Assembly (NCBI GenBank): GCA_002482965.1
Contig: DLGZ01000009.1
Location: 121,288 to 185,287, forward strand
Direction of reading: 5' to 3'
DNA: 64,000 bases
From: Verrucomicrobiaceae bacterium UBA7681
GTDB taxonomy: Bacteria > Verrucomicrobiota > Verrucomicrobiia > Verrucomicrobiales > Verrucomicrobiaceae
Of this stretch, positions 24,978-33,552 are shown piece by piece. A model generated the notes under the pieces. It was not told the DNA's origin, did no database searches, and was given only the letters and a program-made list of their open reading frames with translations. The position numbers were made by a program, and so were the translations under genes. How positions within the stretch are numbered: position 1 is the first letter of the stretch; the number at the start of each line of letters is the position of its first letter.

Positions 24978-26072
24978 TCAGCGCTTCCGTCCTTCACGTT
25001 CACGCATCTTGCGCTCGTAGCCGACGGTCACGAAATTTTTGTCACGTGCACGCAGCAGCGCATCATCGAGTGATATGAAGCCGTGGATCGCAAGATGGGT
25101 CACGCTGTCATCAATGGTGTGCATGCCGTCATTGGCACCGATTTGGATCAGGCTGGGAAGTTGCTGAAAACGGCGGGAGCGGATGCACGAGGCAATGCCT
25201 TGGTTGGTGACCATGATTTCCGAGGCCATCACCCGCCCCTCCTGATCTTGCCGCGGCATCAGACTCTGGCAGATCACGCCTTGCAGGCAGTTGGCCAGCT
25301 GCGAGGCCACGAAGTCCTGCTGCTCTTCCGGGAAGGCGTCCATCACACGCATGATGGTCGAAGGAGCGTCTTGGGTGTGCAGCGTGCTGATGACGAGGTG
25401 GCCGGTCTCAGCGGCGGTCAGGGCAGTGCTGATGGTCTCGAGATCACGCAGCTCGCTGATGATGATGACATTCGCGTCCTGGCGTAATGCGCTGCGCAGG
25501 GCCTGCGCAAAGGAGTGCGTGTCACTGCCCACCTGCCGCTGTCGCACGAGGCTGTGCGAGTGTTTGAACACATATTCGATGGGGTCTTCGATGCTGACAA
25601 TGTTGACCTGCCGCTCCCGGGAGATGTGCTGCGTCATTGAGCTCAGCGTGGTGGTCTTGCCGGCATTGCTGGTGCCGGCGACGAGGATCAGGCCGCTATT
25701 CAGGTTGCAAAATCTTTCCACCGTTGGTCCATGACCCAGATCACGCAGCTCGGGGATCAGTTCGGGAATAAAGCGGAAGGAGGCTTCGATATTGCCGAGC
25801 ACGTAGCAGGCATTGCCGCGGAACCGTCCTAAATTTGCCACCTGAATCGCAAAATCCAGTTCCCAGTCCTGCTCCAACTTGACACGCTGAGTTTCCTTCA
25901 GGACGCCAAAAACCAGATCGCGAATATCGCCGGTATCGAGGATTTCATCCGTCAGCGGTTTGAGCTGGCCCGAGATGCGCCCCGTGGGAGCGGCATTCAC
26001 GCTGAGATGCAGATCTGAGCCACCCAGATCAGTGACCATGACAAGATATTCAATGAGATCGTGAGTGCGCAT
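24978..26072 (-). CDS. PilT/PilU-like type IV pilus retraction ATPase, divergent
   Basis: A 364-residue secretion ATPase. It has the PilT N-terminal SDLHLSV motif, Walker A at 133-140 reading GTSNAGKT (usual form GPTGSGKS), the aspartate box IEDPIEYVF, Walker B NVIIISELRD at 201-210 (usual DVILVGEMRD) and the histidine box TGHLVISTLHT. The catalytic Walker-B-region glutamate is retained at 207. PilT-type hexamers disassemble pili and power twitching. It follows a second PilT-like gene after 17 bases, so the two probably act together. Other type IV pilus genes are not in the window. Confidence 0.85.
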   Translation of the reverse strand: MRTHDLIEYLVMVTDLGGSDLHLSVNAAPTGRISGQLKPLTDEILDTGDIRDLVFGVLKETQRVKLEQDWELDFAIQVANLGRFRGNACYVLGNIEASFRFIPELIPELRDLGHGPTVERFCNLNSGLILVAGTSNAGKTTTLSSMTQHISRERQVNIVSIEDPIEYVFKHSHSLVRQRQVGSDTHSFAQALRSALRQDANVIIISELRDLETISTALTAAETGHLVISTLHTQDAPSTIMRVMDAFPEEQQDFVASQLANCLQGVICQSLMPRQDQEGRVMASEIMVTNQGIASCIRSRRFQQLPSLIQIGANDGMHTIDDSVTHLAIHGFISLDDALLRARDKNFVTVGYERKMREREGRKR

Positions 26073-26089
26073 GACAAGAGCAGAATGGA

Positions 26090-27142
26090 TCAGGAGATGC
26101 CGCGGGCGGCACGGCGGAATTCAGCCTCGTTGCCGATGGAGGCGATGGCTTCAGGTTCGGAAATGATGCCGCCTTGGTAGGCTGCGATGGTGGACTGCAG
26201 AAAGGTGCGCGTGTTCGGATCGCTGCCGCGGTTCATGTAATCAACGATGTCCGAAACGCTGCGTTTCGCGATCCAGTCGCGCACAGCTCCGCCGTTTTCC
26301 AAATTCTCTGCCAGCAGGACGAGCTTGCCATGAAGATTTCGGACGAGTTTTTGGCACAATACTCCGACGAGTTGATGTGAAAGCAGGTGCAGACCTATGC
26401 CGACCTGCTCCGGTGGGAACATGTTTACAAAACGCTCCATCGTATCAGAGACGGTGGCGGAATGCATCGAGGCGAGCACGAGATGGCCGGTCTCGCAGGC
26501 TTGAAGAGCGGTGAGGGCTGTTTCGTGATCGCGAATTTCTCCCACGAAGATCACATCCGGTGCCTGCCGCATGGCGCTGCGCAGCCCGCGGGCGAAGGTC
26601 GGCGTATCGCGTCCCACCTCTCGCTGGGTGAACAGGCAGCGGTTGTTGGTGAAGATGTACTCCACCGGATCCTCAATCGTGACCACATGGCGGGCAATGT
26701 TTTCATTCATCCACTGCAGCAGCGCGGCCAGCGTGGTCGATTTGCCCTGACCTGTGGAGCCAGTGACGAGGATCATGCCATTTTTTTTCTGCCCCCAGCG
26801 TTGCAGCAGCCAGTCCGGCGCGCCTAAGATGTTCAGGGCGGGAATATCCGTGCGGATGCGGCGCAGCACGGCCGCCATGCGGCCCAGCACCTTGTGAAGG
26901 TTGACACGGAAGCGCACGTGGTTCCGGGAGACCAGTCCAGAGTCACGGTCTGTGTCATTGAGCGTATCCCCACCGCAGGCCTGCCAGAGCCCGGCCATCT
27001 GCGGCAGCAGCAGCGGGTCGTCGCCAAAAATCATGAGCTGTTCAGCGATCTTCATTCGCGGCACCTCGCCTTCCTGGAGGAAAATATCGCTCGCCTGGTG
27101 CTCTTCGGCGGCTTGGAGGATGTCGTCGAGGGTAATGGCCAT
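26090..27142 (-). CDS. PilT-like type IV pilus ATPase
   Basis: A 350-residue PilT-family ATPase with Walker A GSTGQGKSTT, VTIEDPVEYIF, Walker B VIFVGEIRDHET and ETGHLVLASMHSA. The N-terminus is short (ASDIFLQEG replaces the usual SDLH). It is upstream of and coupled in order with the divergent paralogue at 24978. Two retraction-type ATPases in tandem (PilT/PilU-like) are common in twitching bacteria. Confidence 0.87.
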   Translation of the reverse strand: MAITLDDILQAAEEHQASDIFLQEGEVPRMKIAEQLMIFGDDPLLLPQMAGLWQACGGDTLNDTDRDSGLVSRNHVRFRVNLHKVLGRMAAVLRRIRTDIPALNILGAPDWLLQRWGQKKNGMILVTGSTGQGKSTTLAALLQWMNENIARHVVTIEDPVEYIFTNNRCLFTQREVGRDTPTFARGLRSAMRQAPDVIFVGEIRDHETALTALQACETGHLVLASMHSATVSDTMERFVNMFPPEQVGIGLHLLSHQLVGVLCQKLVRNLHGKLVLLAENLENGGAVRDWIAKRSVSDIVDYMNRGSDPNTRTFLQSTIAAYQGGIISEPEAIASIGNEAEFRRAARGIS

Positions 27143-27200
27143 GGGTGGGTTGAATCTAGCGGACGCCGTTCAGGTGCTCAAGCCTGGTCTCAGGCTATTG

Positions 27201-28421
27201 TTACAAGGAATCTGACGGGATACCGTTTTCTTCCAGCAATTGCCCGCAGTACCACAGCATGCGCGGCAAATGAAACGGCCCTTTCCACATGGTGCCCTTC
27301 AGATGGGACGAAGGCGTGCCATCACGATGCAGATAGCCGAACCACTCTCCATGCTCTGGGTCGGGAAAGTGCGCGAAGCTCCAGTCATGCACCTGCTGAT
27401 GCCACTGTGCATATTTCGCATCTCCCGTGATGTGCCAGGCGAGTTGCGTGGCGATGATGGCCTCGTTGTGAGGCCACCAGAATTTCATGTCGTGCCAGTA
27501 TTCCTGCACTGGTTTGCCCTGCACATCGCGGAAATGGAAGATGCCGCCATGCTCCGTATCCCAGCCGCGCTGCCACATGCAGTCGAGGATCTCCAGGCCG
27601 AGCTTGATATAGCTTTTCTCACCACGCCAGCGGCCTTCATGCAGGATGAACCACGCACACTCCAGTGCATGGCCTGGATTCAGCGTGCGCCCGTCGAAGT
27701 GGTCAATCAGCGACCCATCCGGTGAAACGACTTCCATCAAGGCACCGATGTCCGGTTTGAAGAAGAACTGCTGAATCTCTAAAATGAAACGGTCCACCCA
27801 CTCCGAGCAGGTGTGGCCCGATATCTTCACATCCCCGAGGTTTGTGCGCAGCTCCTGCGCCGTGGCGATGCCGATCATCACTGCGCCGATGCCCATGATG
27901 GGCCGCGTGTTCGGCTCGATCTTCGGATGCATGAGACCCTTATCGAACGAGAATTTCAAATACGTGGCGAAGTCTCTCTTTGCGCGTTCGGCATAACTTT
28001 CATCTCCCGTCGCCTTCGCATAGGCTGCATGCGCAATGGCCGCAAAGGCCTCGCTGAATACATAGCGCCGCATGCGCAGCGGTCTGCCTTCGCGTGTCAC
28101 GGTGAAGAACATTTTGCCATCCGTCGCGTAACCGTGCTTCTCCAGAAACGCCAGGCACGAGCCCGCCGCCTCGATCCAATCGCTGCGTTTCTCCACATGG
28201 TTGTACAGTGTCGAAAGAGTCCACGCGGCGCGTCCTTGGAACCAGATGCTCTTGTCAGTGTCCAGAATCGATCCATCCCGATCCAGCGAGGTGATGATGC
28301 CGTCATACTCACGATCCATGCCGTGCTTCATCCAGAACGGCATCACGTCGTGCAGCAGCGTGTCGCGGTAGAGCGTCTTCAGGCTCTGGCGATAAGTGGG
28401 ATCAGCAAGCGTGCGGTTCAT
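27201..28421 (-). CDS. AGE-family epimerase/isomerase
   Basis: A 406-residue (alpha/alpha)6-barrel protein of the N-acylglucosamine 2-epimerase superfamily. It has a W.QGRA.W.LS.L motif, and the histidines used for proton transfer are probably those in NPGHALECAWF and WWPHNEAI. Family members epimerise N-acetylglucosamine, cellobiose or mannose; the substrate here is not clear. The start codon is in the ATGA overlapping the stop of the TrhO-RluA fusion, so the two are translationally coupled though functionally unrelated on paper. Full length for the family. Confidence 0.85.
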   Translation of the reverse strand: MNRTLADPTYRQSLKTLYRDTLLHDVMPFWMKHGMDREYDGIITSLDRDGSILDTDKSIWFQGRAAWTLSTLYNHVEKRSDWIEAAGSCLAFLEKHGYATDGKMFFTVTREGRPLRMRRYVFSEAFAAIAHAAYAKATGDESYAERAKRDFATYLKFSFDKGLMHPKIEPNTRPIMGIGAVMIGIATAQELRTNLGDVKISGHTCSEWVDRFILEIQQFFFKPDIGALMEVVSPDGSLIDHFDGRTLNPGHALECAWFILHEGRWRGEKSYIKLGLEILDCMWQRGWDTEHGGIFHFRDVQGKPVQEYWHDMKFWWPHNEAIIATQLAWHITGDAKYAQWHQQVHDWSFAHFPDPEHGEWFGYLHRDGTPSSHLKGTMWKGPFHLPRMLWYCGQLLEENGIPSDSL

Positions 28422-30211
28422 GCCGCCCATTCTGGCGGCTCCGTGGCAAACGTCACGCGTTCCTTCGTCAAAGGATGCGTGAACGTGATGCGCAGGGCAT
28501 GCAGGCAGAGCGGTGGGTCGCCCACGGCCAGAGTCTGGGTCTCACCGACTTCGCCATCCGCCAGATAAGCGGCATCGCCAAGAATCGGGAAGCCGAGATG
28601 CCAGAGGTGGATGCGGATTTGATTCGTCCGCCCGGTGAGCGGACGCGCTTCCATGAGTGCGGTGCCATCGGCGTCACGCCGCACCACGCGGAACTCGGTT
28701 TTGGCCTCTTGTCCTTTGGCATCGACATTACGCCCCCCCAGTTTGCCAGCTTCGCCGCTGATGGGTGCATCGCAGACGAAGGCATTCTGCGGCGGATGCC
28801 CCTTCACGCGGGCGAGATAGAGTTTTTCGACTTCGCCACGCTCAAACTGCGGCTGCACAAAGCTGGCGAAGTGCCGCGTCTTGCACAGCACGGTCACGCC
28901 AGTCGTGTTGGCATCCAATCGATGGACGCTACGAGGTTTCAGCGGATGCCAGACGGTGTTGAGGATGAACTGCAGCGTGTTGCGGTTGAACCTGCCGCCC
29001 ACATGCACTGGCAGCGGCGCGGGTTTATTGAGCACGATGATCGCCTCATCTTCAAACAGCACGCGGATGTCCGCATTCACATCCGGCTCACGCTGCGCAG
29101 GCTTTAGGTGCAGGTAGCGCTCTCCGGCGCGCACGATTTGATGTGCCGGCACGATCGCGCGATCATCCGTCACGATGCGCCCCTCTTCAAACACCGCGAG
29201 CCACTGCTCGCGCGGGATGTGAGGCATCACATGGCAGAGGCAGTCCAAGATCGTGCCGTGATCACAGGCTTCGGGCACATTCAGCGGTCGCGTTTGATCA
29301 TAGGGCACGCTGCCCGGCAGAGGTGACACGGCTAGGCGGAGCGCTGAATGACGCAGTTCCAAATTCTCGCGCTGCTGGTCTTCGGTCGTCTTGAAACAGT
29401 ACGGGCAGGACACATGCTCCACGTAGCGTGGATCGGCCTGCTCTTCGGCTGTGAGAGGTGTCTGGCAGGCGAAACACTGCGAAGAGGCAGTCTCATGCAG
29501 GCCGGGATCGACCCCCACGCGTTGATCGAAGACAAAGCACTCGCCTTCGTAGTGCGCGCTGCCGCATTCCTCGAAGTACTTCAAAATGCCGCCCTCAAGC
29601 TGCCACACATGCTCAAAGCCCTCGCGCTCCATGAAGGGTGCCGCTTTTTCGCAGCGGATGCCGCCGGTGCAGAAAGACACGATCTGCGCCTGTTTCATCT
29701 CCGGTGGCAGGCGGCGCACCGCCTCGGGGAATTCGCGGAAGGAATCGACACCCGCCACGACAGCGCCTTTGAACGTGCCAAGCTTCACCTCGTAATCGTT
29801 GCGTGTGTCATACAGAATCACAGGGCGGCCTTCGTCCAGCCACTGCTTCAGGACCTTCGGTTCCAGGCGCGGCGAGGTGTACTTCGCCGGCTCGATGCCC
29901 TCGACTCCAAAGGCGATGATCTCCTGCTTGATGCGCACCAGCATGCGGCGGAACGGCTGCTCCGCGCTCTCGCTGTATTTCGGCTTCAGTCCTGCCAGCC
30001 CAGGAATGCCGCGCAGCTCTTCAACGAGAGCATCCACATTCTCCCGAACCCCGGCCACGAACATGTTGATGCCTTCCGTGCTCAGCAAAATCGTGCCCTT
30101 CAGCCCCCAGCCTTTGCAGTGCTCCAGGAGCTGTGCGCGCAGGTCCTTCAATTCGGAAAGTTCGGCGAATTGATAGCAGGAGATGTTGGTGATCGTGGCG
30201 GCGGCTGGCAT
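28418..30211 (-). CDS. Fused tRNA uridine-34 hydroxylase (TrhO-like) and RluA-type pseudouridine synthase
   Basis: A 597-residue two-domain protein. Residues 1-320 match TrhO (YceA): an N-terminal acylphosphatase-like domain, a rhodanese domain with the active-site loop FCTGGIRCEKA (Cys181), and a Cys-rich C-terminal zinc-like segment (CFACQTPL, CPYCF). Residues 330-597 are an RluA-family pseudouridine synthase with S4-like start and the catalytic motif HRLDANTTG (Asp433), followed by GRTNQIRIHL. TrhO makes 5-hydroxyuridine at the tRNA wobble position; RluA-type enzymes isomerise uridine in tRNA or rRNA. No stop or frameshift lies between domains. ATG at 30211 was chosen over a GTG six codons earlier. 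Confidence 0.9.
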   Translation of the reverse strand: MPAAATITNISCYQFAELSELKDLRAQLLEHCKGWGLKGTILLSTEGINMFVAGVRENVDALVEELRGIPGLAGLKPKYSESAEQPFRRMLVRIKQEIIAFGVEGIEPAKYTSPRLEPKVLKQWLDEGRPVILYDTRNDYEVKLGTFKGAVVAGVDSFREFPEAVRRLPPEMKQAQIVSFCTGGIRCEKAAPFMEREGFEHVWQLEGGILKYFEECGSAHYEGECFVFDQRVGVDPGLHETASSQCFACQTPLTAEEQADPRYVEHVSCPYCFKTTEDQQRENLELRHSALRLAVSPLPGSVPYDQTRPLNVPEACDHGTILDCLCHVMPHIPREQWLAVFEEGRIVTDDRAIVPAHQIVRAGERYLHLKPAQREPDVNADIRVLFEDEAIIVLNKPAPLPVHVGGRFNRNTLQFILNTVWHPLKPRSVHRLDANTTGVTVLCKTRHFASFVQPQFERGEVEKLYLARVKGHPPQNAFVCDAPISGEAGKLGGRNVDAKGQEAKTEFRVVRRDADGTALMEARPLTGRTNQIRIHLWHLGFPILGDAAYLADGEVGETQTLAVGDPPLCLHALRITFTHPLTKERVTFATEPPEWAA

Positions 30212-30341
30212 GGACGGGTGAAAAAGCACATGAACAGGCGGACGGCGAGTGCAAACAGCACTTCCAGCGCAGGAATGGAACAGTGCAGCGCAATCGAGAT
30301 CATGCTTGCCATTTCAGCCCGTTCCCGCTCCATTCCTCCGC

Positions 30342-31517
30342 ATGAAACTCGCCCTTCTTCTCCTCGCTGCCGCCACTACTCTTCAAGCCGCCGACTGGCC
30401 GATCTGGCGCGGGCCCAATCATGACGGCATTTCGAGTGAGAAGCTGACCGGATCGGCGGTCAAAAAAGTCTGGGAAGCGCAGATTGGCATCGGCTTTGCC
30501 TCCTTTACGGTGGCCGATGGCCGCGTGTACACCACGGGACATGCGGATGGCAAGGACACGGTCTTCTGCTTCGACGCCACGAGCGGCAAGCTGGTGTGGA
30601 AGCACGCCTACGCCGCCGATTTGGGTGACAAGTACTACGAAGGCGGCACCTCGGCCACGCCGACGATTGAAGACGGCAAAGCCTATCATTTGAGCCGCTG
30701 GGGCGATCTGATGTGTTTTGAGGCAGCCACCGGCAAGATCGTCTGGCAGAAAAACATCCAGAAGGAAACTGAGGCCGATATTCCGGACTGGGGTTTTGCG
30801 GGGTCACCTCTGGTCGCGGGCAAGCTTCTCATCGTGAACGTTGGCAAAGCCGGCACTGCGGTTGAGAAGGCCACTGGGAAGACTGTGTGGACCAGCGACA
30901 AGGCCAACTCCGGCTACTGCACACCATATCCGATCACGCTGAATGGCAAGGCGCAGGTCGTGCTGAGTTCGGGCCGCGCCTACAAAGGCGTCGAACCCAG
31001 CAACGGCAGCGTTTTGTGGGAGTACACCTGGTCCACCAGCTACGGCGTGAACGCGGCGGATCCGATCCTCAGCGGCACAAAGCTCTTCATCTCCTCCGGC
31101 TATAACAAAGGCTGCGCCCTGCTTGATCTCTCTTCCGCCGAACCCAAGGAGATCTGGCGCAGCCGCGTGATGAAAAACCAGTTTAACTCCAGCGTGCTGA
31201 TCGACGGCCATCTCTATGGCAGCGATGGCGATGCAGACAAATCCGCCAGCCTGAAGTGCATCGACTTCGCCACCGGCACCGAAAAATGGAGCGCTGCCGA
31301 TGTCGGTTTCTGCTCGCTGATGGCTGCCGATGGCAAGCTCATCATCATGACGGCCAAGGGCGAACTCATCATCGCCAAAGCCAGCGCGGCCAAATTTGAG
31401 CCCCTCTCCCGCACCCCGGTGCTCACCGGACGCTGCTGGAGTGCTCCCGTGCTTGCCAACGGCCATATCTACGTGCGGAATGCCGCCGGCGACATGGTCT
31501 GCTTGGCTGTGCAGTAG
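30342..31517 (+). CDS. PQQ-like beta-propeller repeat secreted protein
   Basis: A 391-residue secreted protein. The signal peptide (1-16, ending LQA) is followed by DWPIWRGPNHDGIS, the standard opening of this planctomycete/verrucomicrobial family. Seven or eight PQQ-type blades follow, with repeats of the G.V.W. kind (GKLVWKH, GKIVWQKN, GKTVWTSDK, GSVLWEYT). The fold resembles BamB and quinoprotein dehydrogenases, but no quinone-site residues can be assigned. A protein-interaction or polysaccharide role is possible; the function is unknown. Confidence 0.85.
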   Translation: MKLALLLLAAATTLQAADWPIWRGPNHDGISSEKLTGSAVKKVWEAQIGIGFASFTVADGRVYTTGHADGKDTVFCFDATSGKLVWKHAYAADLGDKYYEGGTSATPTIEDGKAYHLSRWGDLMCFEAATGKIVWQKNIQKETEADIPDWGFAGSPLVAGKLLIVNVGKAGTAVEKATGKTVWTSDKANSGYCTPYPITLNGKAQVVLSSGRAYKGVEPSNGSVLWEYTWSTSYGVNAADPILSGTKLFISSGYNKGCALLDLSSAEPKEIWRSRVMKNQFNSSVLIDGHLYGSDGDADKSASLKCIDFATGTEKWSAADVGFCSLMAADGKLIIMTAKGELIIAKASAAKFEPLSRTPVLTGRCWSAPVLANGHIYVRNAAGDMVCLAVQ

Positions 31518-31609
31518 TCTCCCGTGGTGCCGGTTCATGCATTTTCTCAATACAAGCTCACAGAAGGTCGATTGGTCAGACTGAGCCGACAGTTGGAAGC
31601 TCCCTTCGC

Positions 31610-32278
31610 ATGAACACCCGCACCCAATCCTCGAAGGCCATTCCGCTCTGGCTCAAGCTCGCCTACACCGCCTTCATGGCGGTTTTGATTCCTGTTTACT
31701 GGTACCACTACGGCCCGACGAACTTCCTCTACTTCTGCGACATCGCCCTGCTGCTCACGCTGGCGGGCGTGTGGTTGGAAAGCCCGCTGCTCATCTCGCT
31801 GTCCGCCGTGGGAATCCTGATGCCGCAGGCGCTATGGTGCGTGGATTATGCCGTGCAGCTCTGCGGATTCAAAATGACAGGCATGACCGCCTACATGTTT
31901 GATGGTACCAAGCCGCTGTTCCTGCGTGGCTTGTCGCTCTTCCACGGGTGGCTGCCGTTCCTCCTGGCCTTCCTCGTATTCAGGCTGGGCTATGACAAAC
32001 GTGCGCTCAAAGGCTGGACGGCCCTGGCCTCGGGCTTGTGCCTCGTGGCGTACTTTTGGCTGCCGAAGGCCGGTGAAACGCTGGCTGATCCAAATCTGCC
32101 GCGCAATGTGAACTACGTGTTCGGCATGGACGATGCCCAGCCGCAAACCTGGATGAGCCCAGAACTTTATCTCGTCACATGGCTTGCGCTGCTCATCTTC
32201 GTGGTCTTTGTGCCGACGCACTTTGTGCTGAAGAAAATCTGCCCCACGCCCGAACAAGCCGCCGCCAAACGCGCATGA
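31610..32278 (+). CDS. Multi-pass membrane protein of unknown function
   Basis: A 222-residue protein with about six hydrophobic helices and short loops. Features include HYGPTNFLYFCDIALLL, a LFHGWLPF segment, and GMDD..PQTWM before the last helix. The pattern recalls a family annotated simply as membrane-associated protein in planctomycetes and verrucomicrobia. It opens a run of coupled genes: its stop overlaps the start of the LplT-like carrier by ATGA. Confidence 0.72.
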   Translation: MNTRTQSSKAIPLWLKLAYTAFMAVLIPVYWYHYGPTNFLYFCDIALLLTLAGVWLESPLLISLSAVGILMPQALWCVDYAVQLCGFKMTGMTAYMFDGTKPLFLRGLSLFHGWLPFLLAFLVFRLGYDKRALKGWTALASGLCLVAYFWLPKAGETLADPNLPRNVNYVFGMDDAQPQTWMSPELYLVTWLALLIFVVFVPTHFVLKKICPTPEQAAAKRA

Positions 32279-33552
32279 ACGATTCTTCCTCCCCAACACC
32301 TGAATCCAACTGGCAGCGCGGCTTCTGGAGCCTGATGGGCACGCAGTTTCAGGGGGCGTTCTCCGACAACGTGCTCAAATGGCTGGTCATCTATCTGGTG
32401 ATCGCGCAGCAGCTGCCGAAAGAGCAGCTCGACGCACTGGTGTCAGATTCGGGGATGTACTTTGCCATTCCATTCCTTCTGCTGTCGATGTTCGGAGGTT
32501 GGATGGCGGACCGCTTCAGCAAACGGCATGTGATGATCGGCGTGAAGACGATGGAGATCGGCATCATGATTTTCGCCACCTATGCGCTGGCCTCCGGCAG
32601 GATGGCTTTGCAACTCATCAGCATTTGCCTCATGGGCGTGCACAGCGCGTTCTTTGCGGCATCAAAGTATGGCTCGCTGCCAGAAGTGGTGCCCGCTGCC
32701 AAGCTCTCTTGGGCCAATGGCGTGATCGAGATGCTCACCTTTCTCGCGGCGATTTTCGGCACCCTGGCCGCCGCATGGCTGGCGGAAAGCTTTGCTGGCA
32801 AGCCGGGATGGGCAGGCGGCATTCTGCTGGTGCTGGCAATGATCGGCTGGTTCATGAGCCTCGGCATCACGCGTGTGCCTGCTGCGAGTCCTGATAAGCC
32901 GCTGCGTCTCAACTTCCTTGGCGACTTGTGGCGTGAGTTTAAATGGATGCGTACGGACCGCGATCTGTGGCGGGCAAATCTCGGCAACACGGGTTTCTTT
33001 TTCATCGCCGTGCTCATTCAGATGAACCTGGTGCTCTATGCGGAGCAGGTGCTGCACATCAAGCCGATGGAAAACAGCGCCTTGCAAGTCGCACTCGCCA
33101 TCGGCATGGCGGCGGGCAGTTTGCTCGCTGGTAAATTGAGCGGAGATCATGTGGAGTACGGCCTCATCCCGCTCGGGGCTTTCCTCATGGCTGCGATGGG
33201 CTTCGCGCTCGGGTTGGCTGACATCTCAAAATCGGCATTCACCGTCTGCCTCACCCTGCTGGGCATCGGCGGTGGCATGTTCATCGTGCCGCTGGCGGCG
33301 GTGCTGCAGCATCGGCCGCCGGCAGATCGCAAAGGCTCGGTGCAGGGGGCGGCCTCATGGCTGTCATGGGTGGGCATCAGCGCTGCCGCTTTGCTGCAAA
33401 AGGAGCTGAACACCCGTCTGGGCTGGACACCTGGAGACATCTTCTGGTTCTGCGGAGCCAGTGCGGTGGTCGGCGGCATCTATGTGACGATGTCACGTCC
33501 GCAGGCTTTTCCAGCATTGCTCAAACGCTGGTCTCACGGCAACCATGGCTGA
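32275..33552 (+). CDS. LplT-like MFS transporter
   Basis: A 425-residue MFS carrier resembling LplT, the lysophospholipid flippase: QFQGAFSDNVLKWLVIYL, MFGGWMADRFSKRHVM and YGSLPEVVP near helices 4-5 are characteristic. LplT moves lysophospholipids inward across the inner membrane. There is no acyltransferase fusion here. Start in the ATGA with the preceding gene; its end overlaps the first of four glycosyltransferases by 8 bp, which suggests it works with them, perhaps moving a lipid substrate or glycolipid (inference). Confidence 0.85.
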   Translation: MNDSSSPTPESNWQRGFWSLMGTQFQGAFSDNVLKWLVIYLVIAQQLPKEQLDALVSDSGMYFAIPFLLLSMFGGWMADRFSKRHVMIGVKTMEIGIMIFATYALASGRMALQLISICLMGVHSAFFAASKYGSLPEVVPAAKLSWANGVIEMLTFLAAIFGTLAAAWLAESFAGKPGWAGGILLVLAMIGWFMSLGITRVPAASPDKPLRLNFLGDLWREFKWMRTDRDLWRANLGNTGFFFIAVLIQMNLVLYAEQVLHIKPMENSALQVALAIGMAAGSLLAGKLSGDHVEYGLIPLGAFLMAAMGFALGLADISKSAFTVCLTLLGIGGGMFIVPLAAVLQHRPPADRKGSVQGAASWLSWVGISAAALLQKELNTRLGWTPGDIFWFCGASAVVGGIYVTMSRPQAFPALLKRWSHGNHG

